From Klebsiella terrigena (GTDB taxonomy: Bacteria > Pseudomonadota > Gammaproteobacteria > Enterobacterales > Enterobacteriaceae), in the NCBI RefSeq assembly GCF_006539725.1, contig NZ_BJNO01000010.1, positions 62,001 to 126,000 on the forward strand: a DNA stretch of 64,000 nucleotides. The letters are read 5' to 3'. Below the pieces are notes generated by a model, which had not been told where the DNA came from, searched no databases, and saw nothing but the letters and a program-made list of their open reading frames with translations. Positions 9,574-19,398 of the stretch are shown here, in pieces; position 1 is the first letter of the stretch, and each line of letters starts with the position of its first letter. The position numbers and the translations under genes were made by a program.

Positions 9574-10452
9574 TCATATAGACGCGGTGCCATCAGGGTG
9601 CCTGAAGAGATCCAGCAGCGTGGCGAGCTGTTCATCAATGGGGGCGACATCGCGCTTAACGATCAGGTGCAGCGGGGTCGCGCGGCGGGCGCCGTGGCTC
9701 AGCGGCAGCGGCTTCAGCTCCCCCTGGGCGAGCTGTTGGCGAATGCGCTCTTCGGGTAGCCAGCCGAAACCGACCTGATACAGCACGGCGTCAATCGCGG
9801 CATCAATGGTGGAGAAGGTCCACGCGTCGCGGCCCGGCTGGCGCTCGTTGTGGCGATCGGCGATTTGCACCAGCGGCCAGCGGGCGAGGGCGCTATCGTC
9901 CAGCGGCCCGTCGAGGGCGACAAGCGGATGGTCCCGGTGGGCCACGGCGATAAAATCGATGTTCATCAGCCACTCGCCGCGGCCGGTAATATCCTGGCGG
10001 CGGGTGAGCACCATCACGTCAGCCTCGCTGTACGCCGCGCTCTCGTCGCCGACGTTTTCCAGCACCTCCGTTAGCCTGACCTGGGTTTGCGGGTAGCGCT
10101 GCTGGAACTGGCGCAGAATAGCAAACAGCCGCTGGCGAGGAAAAATGCTGTCGACCACCAGATCGAGCCTGCTGCGTGCGCCGTTGCGCAGCGCAACAGC
10201 GTGATTTTCAACGTAGTAAAAGGCCTGCAGCAGCGGCTTAACCTGGGCGAGCAGCAGCTCGCCCGCCGGCGTTAATACCGCGCGGCGTCCGGATGGCGTC
10301 AGCAGCGTCACCCCCAGCCTCTCCTGCAGCAGGGCGAGGTTGTAGCTGACCGACGACTGGCTGCGATGGGTCTCCTCCGCGGCCCTGGCGAAGCTGCCCA
10401 GGGCGATAACCTTCTCCAGCAGAGCCCATTGTTCGAGCGTTGTCTTGTGCAT
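9574..10452 (-). CDS. LysR-family regulator, likely controls padC
   Basis: LysR-type transcription factor, 292 aa. The N-terminal winged helix-turn-helix covers residues 5-65 (FARAAEETHRSQSSVSYNLALLQERLGVTLL). The C-terminal effector-binding domain follows from about residue 90. It is divergent from padC with a 99-bp gap, and the gap has a palindrome. By the usual LysR arrangement, it probably activates padC in response to hydroxycinnamic acids. That target and ligand are inferred from position only. It ends 100 bp from the nikA start, so nik and this gene are independent units transcribed in the same direction. Confidence 0.9.
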   Translation of the reverse strand: MHKTTLEQWALLEKVIALGSFARAAEETHRSQSSVSYNLALLQERLGVTLLTPSGRRAVLTPAGELLLAQVKPLLQAFYYVENHAVALRNGARSRLDLVVDSIFPRQRLFAILRQFQQRYPQTQVRLTEVLENVGDESAAYSEADVMVLTRRQDITGRGEWLMNIDFIAVAHRDHPLVALDGPLDDSALARWPLVQIADRHNERQPGRDAWTFSTIDAAIDAVLYQVGFGWLPEERIRQQLAQGELKPLPLSHGARRATPLHLIVKRDVAPIDEQLATLLDLFRHPDGTASI

Positions 10453-10472
10453 AACTCATCTAAAAAGTGGAT

Positions 10473-10483
10473 GGATTCAATCC
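10473..10483. promoter_or_regulatory. Candidate LysR operator between the regulator and padC
   Basis: GGATTCAATCC is a perfect interrupted palindrome (GGATT-C-AATCC) set in a wider TGGATGGATTCAATCCA context, 20 bp upstream of the regulator start and about 70 bp upstream of padC. Position and symmetry suit a LysR binding site. Not matched to any known site. Confidence 0.4.
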
Positions 10484-10551
10484 AAACATAGCGTTATTCA
10501 TTCATTTTTTAAAGCAGTACGCTGGGTTCCAACAACAGAGGAGCAAGCACA

Positions 10552-11055
10552 ATGAACGCTTTTGACAAACACGATTTGAGCGGTTTTATCGGCAAACATC
10601 TGGTTTATACCTACGATAACGGATGGAACTACGAAATTTACGTCAAAAATGGCCACACCCTCGACTACCGTATTCATAGCGGGATCGTCGGCAACCGGTG
10701 GGTGAAAGATCAGCAGGCCTTTATCGTACGAGTGGGCGCCAGCATCTATAAAATCTCGTGGACCGAACCAACCGGAACCGACGTCAGCCTGATCGTTAAT
10801 CTCGGCGATCGGCTTTTTCACGGCACCATCTTCTTTCCGCGCTGGGTTATCAACGATCCGCAAAAAACCGTCTGCTTCCAGAATGAGCATATTCCGCTGA
10901 TGGAGTCTTACCGCGCCGCCGGCCCGGCCTATCCGACGGAAGTGATTGATGAGTTTGCGACAATTACCTTTGTTCGCGACTGCGGCGCCAATAATGACGC
11001 TGTTATTAATTGCCCCGCTAATCAATTACCGGCTGATTTCCCTGCAAACTTGTAA
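10552..11055 (+). CDS. padC: Phenolic acid decarboxylase
   Basis: Cytosolic, cofactor-free enzyme that decarboxylates ferulic, p-coumaric and caffeic acids to vinyl phenols, a detoxification of plant phenolics. 167 aa, the usual size of the PAD family. Family-typical stretches are visible: FIGKHLVYTYDNGWNYEIYV near the start, DYRIHSGIVGNRWVKDQ and FHGTIFFPRWV in the middle. The conserved aromatic, Arg and Glu residues of the lipocalin-like barrel are present. An RBS (GAGGAGC) precedes the ATG. The divergent LysR gene is the probable regulator. Confidence 0.95.
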   Translation: MNAFDKHDLSGFIGKHLVYTYDNGWNYEIYVKNGHTLDYRIHSGIVGNRWVKDQQAFIVRVGASIYKISWTEPTGTDVSLIVNLGDRLFHGTIFFPRWVINDPQKTVCFQNEHIPLMESYRAAGPAYPTEVIDEFATITFVRDCGANNDAVINCPANQLPADFPANL

Positions 11056-11133
11056 TATTCCGGAAATAATTTTGTGATCTACATTAGATTTTAGCGTTAG
11101 CAGCATAGCGTAAAGTTATATTTATTCTTTAAC

Positions 11134-11150
11134 GGTTTAATGTTGGTTTA
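11134..11150 (+). promoter_or_regulatory. PhoP box upstream of the arn operon
   Basis: GGTTTA (11134-11139), 5 bases, GGTTTA (11145-11150): an exact direct repeat matching the PhoP consensus (G/T)GTTTA-N5-(G/T)GTTTA. It is about 300 bp upstream of arnB. No clear -10 element lies 10-12 bp downstream, so it may act at a distance or on a non-consensus promoter. Direct PhoP control of the arn (pbgP) promoter in addition to PmrA has been described for Klebsiella pneumoniae. Confidence 0.75.
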
Positions 11151-11165
11151 CTTTACCACCCCCGT

Positions 11166-11192
11166 GCTCCTGGCCTGCCCTGGGACAGGAGC
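11166..11192 (+). repeat. Hairpin between the PhoP and PmrA boxes
   Basis: GCTCCTG (11166-11172) and CAGGAGC (11186-11192) form a 7-bp stem with a 13-nt GC-rich loop, 111 bp after the padC stop. It could be the padC terminator (no T-run follows) or a structured leader if transcription starts near the PhoP box. Confidence 0.4.
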
Positions 11193-11281
11193 CGAATCCC
11201 GCTCTCAAAACAGCCACCGAAGTTAATAAACTTATTTATAAAACAACTGGTTGTATTGACGATTACCAACTATATTAATTT

Positions 11282-11298
11282 CTTAATATTATCCTAAG
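11282..11298 (+). promoter_or_regulatory. PmrA-box-like site and arn promoter
   Basis: CTTAAT, 5 bases, CCTAAG (11282-11298) resembles the PmrA box (CTTAAT-N5-CTTAAT type) found at the arn/pbgP promoter of Salmonella and E. coli. A TAAATT hexamer at 11309-11314, 10 bp downstream, can serve as the -10, which places the box at the -35 region, the normal PmrA activation geometry. The rest of the 392-bp gap from padC holds no gene; the leader from about 11320 to arnB is about 130 nt. Confidence 0.65.
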
Positions 11299-11450
11299 CA
11301 ACCCCGTCTAAATTAAATAACGTCAAATACCCTGCAATGGAAATGTGGCATTGAAAGAATTTCATTTTCATTTTGTTTAAGTCCGCTGGCGCAGGATATT
11401 TTTTTCTACCGGCCTGAGTTGGATCGGGCCAAATACAGAGCAGGAAAATG

Positions 11451-12590
11451 ATGAGCGAATTTTTGCCGTTTTCGCGCCCGTCTATGGGTGACGCAGAGCT
11501 GGCCGCGCTGCGTGAAGTTTTGCAATCAGGTTGGATCACCACCGGGCCGAAAAATCAGGCGCTGGAAGAGGCCTTCTGCACGCTGACCGGCAACCGTCAC
11601 GCGGTGGCGGTCAGCTCGGCGACCGGCGGCATGCACGTGACGCTGATGGCGCTGGGCATCGGCGCCGGCGATGAGGTGATCACCCCTTCACAGACCTGGG
11701 TCTCGACCCTGAACATGATCTGCCTGCTGGGCGCGACGCCGGTGATGATCGACGTCGATCGCGATAACCTGATGATTACCGCTGACGCGGTCGAAGCGGC
11801 GATTACTCCCCGCACCAGGGCTATCGTTCCCGTGCATTACGCCGGCGCGCCGGCGGATATCGACGCGATTCGCGCCGTCGGCGAGCGCCACGGCATCGCG
11901 GTGATTGAAGATGCCGCCCACGCGGCGGGGACGTACTACAAGGGCCGCCACGTCGGCAGCCGCGGTACCGCAATCTTCTCCTTCCACGCCATTAAAAATA
12001 TGACCTGCGCCGAAGGCGGGCTGGTCGTCACCGATGACGACGAGCTGGCTGCGCGTATCCGTAGCCTCAAGTTCCACGGCCTTGGCGTTGACGCTTACGA
12101 TCGTCAGACCCTCGGGCGCGCCCCGCAGGCGGAGGTGATCTCCCCGGGCTTCAAGTACAACCTCGCCGACATCAACGCCGCGCTGGCGCTGGTGCAGCTG
12201 GATAAGCTGGCGCACGCCAACCAGCGTCGCGCCGACATCGCCCGCCGCTATCTGAGCGAGCTGGCGGATACCCCGTTCGCGCCGCTGCAGGTGCCGAGCT
12301 GGGAGCACCAGCACGCCTGGCACCTGTTTATCATTCGCGTCGATGAGGCCCTCTGCGGCATTAATCGCGATGCCTTAATGGAGCAGCTGAAAGCCATGGG
12401 GATCGGCACCGGCCTGCATTTCCGCGCGGCGCATACGCAAAAATATTACCGCGAGCGCTTCCCGACGCTGTCATTGCCGAACACGGAATGGAACAGCGCG
12501 CGCATTTGTTCACTCCCGCTGTTCCCGGATATGACCGATGACGACGTCACTCGCGTTATCTCCGCTCTGCACCAGCTGTCAGGACGTTAA
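11451..12590 (+). CDS. arnB: ArnB UDP-4-amino-4-deoxy-L-arabinose aminotransferase
   Basis: PLP-dependent aminotransferase that converts the UDP-4-keto-pentose made by ArnA into UDP-4-amino-4-deoxy-L-arabinose, using glutamate. 379 aa from the second of two adjacent ATGs (11448 and 11451); the second has the better 3-7 bp offset from AGGAAA and the family start [10 protein letters not shown]. The PLP lysine is K182 in [13 protein letters not shown]; the sugar-aminotransferase motif [13 protein letters not shown] precedes it. First gene of the arn operon, which adds L-Ara4N to lipid A and gives polymyxin resistance. Confidence 0.96.
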   Translation: MSEFLPFSRPSMGDAELAALREVLQSGWITTGPKNQALEEAFCTLTGNRHAVAVSSATGGMHVTLMALGIGAGDEVITPSQTWVSTLNMICLLGATPVMIDVDRDNLMITADAVEAAITPRTRAIVPVHYAGAPADIDAIRAVGERHGIAVIEDAAHAAGTYYKGRHVGSRGTAIFSFHAIKNMTCAEGGLVVTDDDELAARIRSLKFHGLGVDAYDRQTLGRAPQAEVISPGFKYNLADINAALALVQLDKLAHANQRRADIARRYLSELADTPFAPLQVPSWEHQHAWHLFIIRVDEALCGINRDALMEQLKAMGIGTGLHFRAAHTQKYYRERFPTLSLPNTEWNSARICSLPLFPDMTDDDVTRVISALHQLSGR

Positions 12591-12591
12591 T

Positions 12592-13575
12592 ATGTTTACT
12601 TACCCTCCCGTGAAGAAGGTCTCGGTGGTCATCCCTGTGTATAACGAGCAGGAGAGTTTGCCAGAGCTCATTCGCCGCACGGATACCGCCTGCGCCACCC
12701 TTGGGCGCGAATATGAAATTCTGCTGGTCGACGACGGCAGCAGCGATGACTCCGCCCTCATGCTGACGGCGGCGGCCGAAGCCGAAGGCAGCCACGTCGT
12801 GGCGGTGCTGCTGAACCGTAACTACGGCCAGCACTCGGCGATCATGGCGGGCTTTAGCCACGTCACCGGCGATCTGATTATTACCCTCGATGCCGACCTG
12901 CAAAACCCGCCGGAGGAGATCCCGCGGCTGGTCGAGAAAGCGGACGAGGGCTATGACGTGGTCGGAACCGTACGTCAGAACCGCCAGGACACCTTCTTCC
13001 GCAAAGCCGCGTCGAAGACCATCAACCGCCTGATCCAGCGCACCACCGGTAAAGCGATGGGCGACTACGGCTGCATGCTGCGGGCCTATCGCCGTCATAT
13101 CATCGACGCGATGCTCAACTGCCACGAGCGCAGTACGTTTATCCCGATCCTCGCGAACACCTTTGCCCGCCGGGCGGTGGAGATCCCGGTGATGCACGCC
13201 GAGCGTGAGTTCGGCGACTCCAAATACAGCTTTATGCGCCTGATTAACCTGATGTACGACCTGGTGACCTGCCTGACCACCACGCCGCTGCGTCTGCTCA
13301 GCGTTTTCGGCAGCGTGATCGCCCTGCTGGGCTTCACCTTCTCGATCCTGCTGATCGTCCTGCGCCTGGTACTGGGTCCGCAGTGGGCGGCCGAAGGGGT
13401 GTTCGTGCTCTTTGCCGTGTTGTTTATGTTTATCGGCGCCCAGTTTGTCGGCATGGGCCTGCTTGGGGAGTATATCGGGCGCATCTATAACGATGTTCGC
13501 GCTCGCCCCCGCTACTTTATTCAACGTGTTGTTCGTCAGCCGGAAACGGCATCTCAAGAGGAAGATCGTTCATGA
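12592..13575 (+). CDS. arnC: ArnC undecaprenyl-phosphate Ara4FN transferase
   Basis: Membrane-anchored GT2 glycosyltransferase that moves formylated L-Ara4N from UDP to undecaprenyl phosphate. 327 aa from the ATG at 12592, one base after the arnB stop. The nucleotide-binding start [18 protein letters not shown] and the DxD-type motif [14 protein letters not shown] are intact. Two transmembrane helices are seen near residues 235-260 and 270-295. Length and motifs agree with E. coli ArnC (322 aa). Overlaps arnA by 4 bp. Confidence 0.96.
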   Translation: MFTYPPVKKVSVVIPVYNEQESLPELIRRTDTACATLGREYEILLVDDGSSDDSALMLTAAAEAEGSHVVAVLLNRNYGQHSAIMAGFSHVTGDLIITLDADLQNPPEEIPRLVEKADEGYDVVGTVRQNRQDTFFRKAASKTINRLIQRTTGKAMGDYGCMLRAYRRHIIDAMLNCHERSTFIPILANTFARRAVEIPVMHAEREFGDSKYSFMRLINLMYDLVTCLTTTPLRLLSVFGSVIALLGFTFSILLIVLRLVLGPQWAAEGVFVLFAVLFMFIGAQFVGMGLLGEYIGRIYNDVRARPRYFIQRVVRQPETASQEEDRS

Positions 13576-15557
13576 AAGCCGTAGTCTTCGCTTATCACGA
13601 TATGGGTTGTGCAGGTATTCAGTCCCTGCTGGACGCCGGGTATGACATCGCCGCTATTTTCACCCATCCGGATAACCCCGGCGAAAACCATTTCTTTGGT
13701 TCGGTGGCGCGTCTCGCTGCGGAACAGGGTATCCCGGTATGGGCGCCAGAAGATGTGAATCACCCGCTGTGGATTGAACGTATCCGCGAAATGAAGCCGG
13801 ACGTGCTGTTCTCCTTCTACTACCGCAATCTGCTGGGCGATGAGATCCTCAATCTTGCGCCGCAGGGCGCCTTTAACCTGCACGGCTCCCTGCTGCCGAA
13901 ATATCGCGGCCGCGCGCCGCTGAACTGGGTGCTGGTCAACGGAGAGAGCGAAACGGGCGTTACCCTGCATCGCATGATCGGCCGCGCCGATGCCGGCGAT
14001 ATTGTCGCCCAGCAGTCGGTGGCCATTGGGGCCGATGACGTGGCGCTGACCCTGCACCGCAGGCTGTGCACGGCGGCGTCCGAGCTGCTGGGCCAGGCGC
14101 TGCCGGCGATCCGCGAAGGTAACATTGCCACGCGCGCCCAGGATGAGAGCCAGGCGACCTACGTTGGCCGCCGCACGCCGGAAGATGGCCGCCTTGACTG
14201 GGAGCAGCCCGCGCAGGTCCTGCATAACCTGGTCCGCGCCGTCTCCGATCCGTGGCCGGGCGCATTTGGCTACACCGGCGCCAACAAATTTATCGTCTGG
14301 AAATCTCGTGTCCGTCGCGATCTGCCGGCAGCGAAGCCGGGGACGGTGCTCTCCACCGCGCCGCTGGTGGTCGCCTGCCAGGACGGAGCGCTGGAAATCG
14401 TCACCGGTCAGACCGATCGCGGCGTCTATATTCAGGGCACGCAGCTGGCGCAGGCCCTGGGCCTGGTCTCCGGCGCGGTGCTGAGCAGCAAACCGGTCGT
14501 GGCAATTAAGCGCCGCACCCGCGTACTGATCCTCGGCGTTAACGGGTTTATCGGCAACCATCTGACCGAGCGCCTGCTGCAGGACGATAATTACGAAATC
14601 TACGGGCTGGATATCGGTTCTGATGCCATCAGCCGCTTCCTCGAGAATCCGCGCTTCCACTTCGTCGAAGGGGATATCAGCATTCACTCGGAATGGATTG
14701 AGTATCACATCAAGAAATGCGACGTGGTGCTGCCGCTGGTGGCGATCGCTACGCCTATCGAATACACCCGTAACCCGCTGCGCGTGTTCGAGCTGGACTT
14801 CGAAGAGAACCTGAAGATTATCCGCGACTGCGTCAAGTACGATAAGCGCATTATCTTCCCGTCGACCTCTGAAGTGTACGGCATGTGCACCGATAAAAAC
14901 TTCGATGAAGACAGCTCGAACCTGGTGGTGGGGCCAATCAACAAGCAGCGCTGGATCTATTCCGTGTCGAAGCAGCTGCTCGACCGCGTTATCTGGGCCT
15001 ACGGCGACAAAGCCGCGCTGCGCTTCACCCTGTTCCGTCCGTTTAACTGGATGGGACCGCGTCTGGATAACCTCAACGCCGCGCGTATCGGCAGCTCCCG
15101 CGCCATTACCCAGCTGATCCTCAACCTGGTTGAAGGCTCGCCGATTAAGCTTATCGAAGGCGGCAAGCAGAAGCGCTGCTTCACCGATATCAGCGACGGT
15201 ATTGAAGCGCTGTTCCGCATTATCGAGAACAAAGACGGCCGCTGCGACGGGCAGATTATCAACATCGGTAACCCGGACAACGAAGCCAGTATTAAAGAGC
15301 TGGCCGAGATGCTGCTGGATTGCTTCGAGCGCCATCCGCTGCGCGGCAACTTCCCGCCGTTCGCCGGTTTCCGCGATGTTGAAAGCAGCGACTACTACGG
15401 TAAAGGTTATCAGGACGTCGAGCACCGCAAGCCGAGCATCCGCAACGCGAAGCGCTGCCTGAGCTGGACGCCGACGGTACCGATGGAAGAGACCGTCGAG
15501 CATACCCTCGACTTCTTCCTGCGCACCGTTGAGCTGGCGGATGATAAGACATCATGA
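13572..15557 (+). CDS. arnA: ArnA bifunctional UDP-L-Ara4N formyltransferase / UDP-GlcA C4-decarboxylase
   Basis: Cytosolic two-domain enzyme, 661 aa. The N-terminal formyltransferase domain (residues 1-300) formylates UDP-L-Ara4[20 protein letters not shown] holds the catalytic H104. The C-terminal SDR domain (from about 315, Rossmann motif GVNGFIGNH) oxidatively decarboxylates UDP-glucuronate; the STSEVYG and IYSVSKQ motifs supply the catalytic Ser/Thr and Tyr-Lys. It starts inside the arnC stop codon (ATGA) and ends overlapping arnD. Both domains look complete. Confidence 0.97.
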   Translation: MKAVVFAYHDMGCAGIQSLLDAGYDIAAIFTHPDNPGENHFFGSVARLAAEQGIPVWAPEDVNHPLWIERIREMKPDVLFSFYYRNLLGDEILNLAPQGAFNLHGSLLPKYRGRAPLNWVLVNGESETGVTLHRMIGRADAGDIVAQQSVAIGADDVALTLHRRLCTAASELLGQALPAIREGNIATRAQDESQATYVGRRTPEDGRLDWEQPAQVLHNLVRAVSDPWPGAFGYTGANKFIVWKSRVRRDLPAAKPGTVLSTAPLVVACQDGALEIVTGQTDRGVYIQGTQLAQALGLVSGAVLSSKPVVAIKRRTRVLILGVNGFIGNHLTERLLQDDNYEIYGLDIGSDAISRFLENPRFHFVEGDISIHSEWIEYHIKKCDVVLPLVAIATPIEYTRNPLRVFELDFEENLKIIRDCVKYDKRIIFPSTSEVYGMCTDKNFDEDSSNLVVGPINKQRWIYSVSKQLLDRVIWAYGDKAALRFTLFRPFNWMGPRLDNLNAARIGSSRAITQLILNLVEGSPIKLIEGGKQKRCFTDISDGIEALFRIIENKDGRCDGQIINIGNPDNEASIKELAEMLLDCFERHPLRGNFPPFAGFRDVESSDYYGKGYQDVEHRKPSIRNAKRCLSWTPTVPMEETVEHTLDFFLRTVELADDKTS

Positions 15558-16447
15558 AACAGGTCGGCTTACGCATAGATGTTGATACCTTTCGCGGCAC
15601 GCGGGACGGGGTTCCGCGGCTGCTGACCCTTCTGGGCCAGCACGGGATTCAGGCGAGCTTCTTTTTTAGCGTTGGGCCGGACAATATGGGGCGCCATTTA
15701 TGGCGCCTGATAAAACCTAAGTTTTTGTGGAAGATGCTGCGCTCAAAGGCGGCCTCGCTGTACGGCTGGGATATCCTGCTGGCCGGTACCGCCTGGCCCG
15801 GACGGCGCATCGGCGCGGGTAATGAAGAGGTGCTGCGCGCGACGGCACAGGCCCATGAGGTGGGCCTGCACGCCTGGGATCACTACAGCTGGCAGGCATG
15901 GAGCGGCGTCTGGCCGCAGGAGCGCCTGACCCTGGAGGTTGAGCGCGGGCTGCTGGAGCTGGAGCGGATTATTGGCCGCCCGGTTACCTGCTCCGCCGTC
16001 GCCGGCTGGCGCGCCGACCAGCGGGTTATCAAAGCCAAAGAGTCCTTCGATTTTCTCTACAACAGCGACTGCCGCGGCAGCCGCCCCTTCCGGCCGCAGC
16101 TCGGCAACGAGATGCTGGGTACCGTGCAGATCCCGGTAACGCTTCCCACCTGGGATGAGGTGGTCGGCAGCGCGGTGGATACCGGCGGCTTTAACCGCTA
16201 TCTGCTGGACTGCATTCATCGCGACGCGGGCGTCCCGGTCTATACCATTCATGCCGAAGTGGAAGGGATTGCGTTTGCGCAGCAGTTTGATGAGCTGCTG
16301 ACCATGGCGGCGCAGGAAGAGATCCAGTTTTGTCCGCTGAGCCAGCTGCTGCCCGCTGATTTTAGCGAGCTGCCGGCGGGTAAGGTGGTCCGCGGTGAAC
16401 TGGCCGGCCGGGAAGGCTGGCTTGGGCGTGAACAATTATTGAGTTAG
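15554..16447 (+). CDS. arnD: ArnD undecaprenyl-phosphate-Ara4FN deformylase
   Basis: Polysaccharide-deacetylase-fold enzyme that removes the formyl group from the lipid-linked sugar at the membrane. 297 aa. The metal-binding aspartate motif [10 protein letters not shown] is at residues 7-16 and the paired histidines occur in [13 protein letters not shown] near residue 105. The C-terminal YTIHAEVEG supplies the conserved late His. Overlaps arnA by 4 bp. Confidence 0.95.
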   Translation: MKQVGLRIDVDTFRGTRDGVPRLLTLLGQHGIQASFFFSVGPDNMGRHLWRLIKPKFLWKMLRSKAASLYGWDILLAGTAWPGRRIGAGNEEVLRATAQAHEVGLHAWDHYSWQAWSGVWPQERLTLEVERGLLELERIIGRPVTCSAVAGWRADQRVIKAKESFDFLYNSDCRGSRPFRPQLGNEMLGTVQIPVTLPTWDEVVGSAVDTGGFNRYLLDCIHRDAGVPVYTIHAEVEGIAFAQQFDELLTMAAQEEIQFCPLSQLLPADFSELPAGKVVRGELAGREGWLGREQLLS

Positions 16448-16452
16448 GACGT

Positions 16453-18108
16453 ATGAAAAGCATTCGTTATGGTATCTCCCTGCTGGCGCTTTTTGCCCTG
16501 TATTACATACTGCCGCTGAATTTTCGCCTGCTCTGGCAGCCTGACGAGACGCGCTACGCGGAGATTAGCCGCGAAATGCTCTCCTCCGGCGACTGGGTGG
16601 TGCCGCATTTCCTCGGGCTGCGTTACTTTGAAAAACCGATTGCCGGCTACTGGATTAACAGCATCGGGCAGTGGCTGTTTGGCCACAACAATTTTGGCGT
16701 TCGCTTTGGCTCGGTATTCTCTATCAGCGTGACGGCGCTGCTGGTGGCCTGGCTGGCGTGGCGGATCTGGCGGGACAAGCGGGTAGCGATCCTCTCCGGC
16801 GTGATGTTCCTCACCGCGCTGCTGGTTTACGGTATCGGCACCTACGCGGTGCTGGACCCGATGATCACCATGTGGATGGCCCTCGCCATGTGCAGCTTCT
16901 GGGGCGCCGCTCAGGCGCAGACCCGGCGGGGAAAAATGGCCGGCTATCTCCTGCTGGGCGTGGCCTGCGGGATGGGGGTGATGACCAAAGGCTTCCTCGC
17001 GCTGGCGGTGCCGGTGGTGGGCGTACTGCCGTGGGTCATTGCGCGCAAGCGCTGGCGTGAAGTGCTGACCTGGGGCTGGCTGTCGGTGGTCGCCTGCGTG
17101 CTGGTGGTGCTGCCGTGGGGGCTGGCTATTGCCCAGCGCGAGCCGGACTTCTGGCGCTACTTCTTCTGGGTAGAGCATATACAGCGCTTTGCCGAGAAAG
17201 ACGCCCAGCATAAGGCGCCGTTCTGGTACTACATTCCGTTCCTGATTGCCGGAAGCCTGCCGTGGCTGGCGCTGCTGCCCGGGGCGCTGAAGCGCGGCTG
17301 GACCGAGCGCGACGACGCCCGCGGCGCGCTGTACCTGCTGGGCTGGGTGGTGATGCCGCTGCTGTTCTTCAGCATCGCCAAGGGCAAGCTGCCGACCTAC
17401 ATCCTGCCGTGCTTTGGGCCGCTGGCGATCCTGATGGCCCGCTATGCGCTGGATGCGGCGAAAGCGGGGGCGAAGGTGCTGCGCATCAATGCGATGATCA
17501 ACATCGGCTTCGGCCTGGTCGGCCTGCTGGCGGTGCTGGCGGTCTCGCCGTGGAGCTTTATGCACCATCCGGTGTGGTCGAAGATTGAGCTGTATAAGTG
17601 CCTGCTGGCGGCCTTGATATTTGCGACCTGGGCGCTGGTGGGCTGGATGACAATGAAGGACAGCGCCCGGCGCTGGCCGCTCGCCGCCTGCTGTCCGCTG
17701 GGGCTGGCGCTGCTGGTGGGTTTCGCCATCCCTGACCGGGTGATCGATAGCAAGCAGCCGCAGTTTATGATTGATATCGTCGGCGAGTCGCTGGCGCCAA
17801 GCCGCTACGTGCTGACCAATAACGTCGGTATTGCCGGCGGCCTGTCGTGGGAGCTCAAGCGTAACGATATCATTCTGTTCGATAAGCAGGGTGAGCTAAA
17901 ATACGGTCTCGACTGGCCGGATGCGCAGGGCCGCTTCGTCAGCGAGGGTGATTTTGTCAGCTGGCTGGCGACGCATCGTCAGCAGGGGCCGGTATCGCTG
18001 GTTCTGCTGATGGACAAAGGGGAGAGCATGAACGATCTGGCGCTACCAAAACCCGATAGCTCCTATGAGTTAGGGCGGGTTGTGTTTATCCAGTATCTGC
18101 CGCAATGA
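16453..18108 (+). CDS. arnT: ArnT lipid A 4-amino-4-deoxy-L-arabinose transferase
   Basis: Inner-membrane GT-C glycosyltransferase that moves L-Ara4N from undecaprenyl phosphate to lipid A on the periplasmic side, the last step of polymyxin resistance. 551 aa, about 12 hydrophobic segments in the first 430 residues. The catalytic loop [18 protein letters not shown] (from about residue 28) contains the Asp-Glu pair of this family. The C-terminal soluble domain starts near residue 440. Starts 5 bp after arnD, with an AGGA RBS in the arnD end. Confidence 0.96.
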   Translation: MKSIRYGISLLALFALYYILPLNFRLLWQPDETRYAEISREMLSSGDWVVPHFLGLRYFEKPIAGYWINSIGQWLFGHNNFGVRFGSVFSISVTALLVAWLAWRIWRDKRVAILSGVMFLTALLVYGIGTYAVLDPMITMWMALAMCSFWGAAQAQTRRGKMAGYLLLGVACGMGVMTKGFLALAVPVVGVLPWVIARKRWREVLTWGWLSVVACVLVVLPWGLAIAQREPDFWRYFFWVEHIQRFAEKDAQHKAPFWYYIPFLIAGSLPWLALLPGALKRGWTERDDARGALYLLGWVVMPLLFFSIAKGKLPTYILPCFGPLAILMARYALDAAKAGAKVLRINAMINIGFGLVGLLAVLAVSPWSFMHHPVWSKIELYKCLLAALIFATWALVGWMTMKDSARRWPLAACCPLGLALLVGFAIPDRVIDSKQPQFMIDIVGESLAPSRYVLTNNVGIAGGLSWELKRNDIILFDKQGELKYGLDWPDAQGRFVSEGDFVSWLATHRQQGPVSLVLLMDKGESMNDLALPKPDSSYELGRVVFIQYLPQ

Positions 18109-18443
18109 GTATCTGGATCTGCCTGGCGCTCGCCAGCCTGCTGAGCTGCGCCGGGCAGCTGTGCCAGAAACAGGCCACCCGCCCGTCTAAATCCGGGCGG
18201 CGCGGACGGCATATTCTCGGCTGGCTGGGCCTGGCGCTGCTGGCGCTCGGCGGCGGTATGCTGCTGTGGCTGAGCGTGCTGCAGGCGATCCCGGTGAGTA
18301 TTGCCTACCCGATGCTGAGCCTCAACTTCGTCTGGGTCACCCTCGCGGCGTGGGGCGTCTGGCACGAGCCGGTGGCGCGCCGCCACTGGGTGGGTGTTGG
18401 TTTGATTGTCGTCGGGATCGCGGTTCTTGGGAGTAGCGTCTGA
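18105..18443 (+). CDS. arnE: ArnE, subunit of the undecaprenyl-phosphate-L-Ara4N flippase
   Basis: Small four-helix EMR-type membrane protein, 112 aa, which with ArnF is thought to flip the lipid-linked sugar to the periplasmic face. [25 protein letters not shown] is a typical start, and [22 protein letters not shown] is the conserved EamA/SMR-like segment. It overlaps arnT by 4 bp and abuts arnF. Confidence 0.94.
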   Translation: MSIWICLALASLLSCAGQLCQKQATRPSKSGRRGRHILGWLGLALLALGGGMLLWLSVLQAIPVSIAYPMLSLNFVWVTLAAWGVWHEPVARRHWVGVGLIVVGIAVLGSSV

Positions 18444-18826
18444 TGGGCTTAATCTGGGCGCTGCTTAGCGTCGGGCTGGTCAGCGCCGCGCAGCTGCTGC
18501 TGCGCGGGGCGATGGTCGAGCTGCCGCCGCTCACCGACCTGGTCGCGTTTATCGGCCACCTTGTCCATTTCCGGGCCGGCACCTTCGGCCTGGCGCTGGG
18601 GCTGGGCGGCTACCTGCTGTCGATGGTGTGCTGGTACTTTGCGCTGCACCGCCTGCCGCTCGCCAAAGCCTATGCCCTGCTGAGCCTGAGCTACATTGTG
18701 GTGTGGGCCGCCGCTATCTGGCTGCCCGGCTGGCACGAGGCTTTCCGCTGGCGCTCGCTGCTGGGGGTGCTGATTATCGTCGCCGGCGTGCTGACCATCT
18801 TCTGGCCGCTGAAGCGCAAAGCCTGA
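18443..18826 (+). CDS. arnF: ArnF, subunit of the undecaprenyl-phosphate-L-Ara4N flippase
   Basis: Partner of ArnE, 127 aa with four hydrophobic segments. LPLAKAYALLSLSYIVVWAAAIW corresponds to the conserved segment of ArnE. It starts at the last base of the arnE stop and is the final arn gene. Its stop lies 1 bp from that of the convergent acpT, so no independent terminator fits between the arn and APE operons. Confidence 0.94.
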   Translation: MGLIWALLSVGLVSAAQLLLRGAMVELPPLTDLVAFIGHLVHFRAGTFGLALGLGGYLLSMVCWYFALHRLPLAKAYALLSLSYIVVWAAAIWLPGWHEAFRWRSLLGVLIIVAGVLTIFWPLKRKA

Positions 18827-18827
18827 C

Positions 18828-19397
18828 TTAGCCCGCCGGTTCGACCTTGAGCTCGAACGGCGTCGGCGTGCACACCGCCAGGCTGAGGTCGCCAAGCTGA
18901 AGCTGGCTGACCGACAGCCGTGAGCGGAAGGTGCTGTCAACGCTGGCGATCTGCCAGGCGCTGCCGCCGCGCTGCTTAACGATTGCCTCTTTACGCGTCC
19001 AGATGCGCCAGAACGCGGCCAGCTGCATTTCCGGGCTTTCGGCCTCCACCTCGGCGTGCTCGCCGGAGCTAAACACCGCATTGGCGATCCGACGCCAGTT
19101 TTCACGCGGGCGAATGACTTCAATATCGCAGCCCACTTCGCCCTCGTCGCTGAGCAGCAGCGCAATATCGTCGCCGCTGTGGCTGAGGTTAAACCACAGC
19201 GGCGTCCCGTCAGCAAACCCCGGCTTGCCCTGTTCGGCGTAGATAATCTCGGGCAGCGGCGTCACCGCCTGAGACAGCAGCGCGCGGCCAGCCAGCCAGC
19301 CGGCGCGGCGCGCGCCCTGCGGCGCAAGGGCGCAGAGCGCCGGCGGTAGCGCCTGGGTGCTTAAGGTCGAAATTTTCCCCAGCAAAAGCCGATACAT
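18828..19397 (-). CDS. acpT: AcpT 4'-phosphopantetheinyl transferase for the APE acyl carrier proteins
   Basis: Sfp-type enzyme that attaches 4'-phosphopantetheine from CoA to carrier proteins. 189 aa from the ATG at 19397. The Mg2+-binding GCDIEVI motif and the helix AAFWRIWTRKEAIVKQ are intact; FNLSHSGD matches the substrate-binding SHS motif. It is the last gene of the APE operon and starts within the apeR stop region. In E. coli K-12 acpT stands alone next to nikA with no APE-type genes; here the same gene is joined to two carrier proteins (apeE, apeF) that are its likely substrates. Confidence 0.92.
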   Translation of the reverse strand: MYRLLLGKISTLSTQALPPALCALAPQGARRAGWLAGRALLSQAVTPLPEIIYAEQGKPGFADGTPLWFNLSHSGDDIALLLSDEGEVGCDIEVIRPRENWRRIANAVFSSGEHAEVEAESPEMQLAAFWRIWTRKEAIVKQRGGSAWQIASVDSTFRSRLSVSQLQLGDLSLAVCTPTPFELKVEPAG

Positions 19398-19398
19398 A

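Noticed and set aside
13554-15503. 649-codon open frame on the minus strand opposite arnA
   Set aside because: It mirrors the arnA codon structure in GC-rich DNA, has no RBS or recognisable domain, and the plus-strand ArnA is complete and well conserved.
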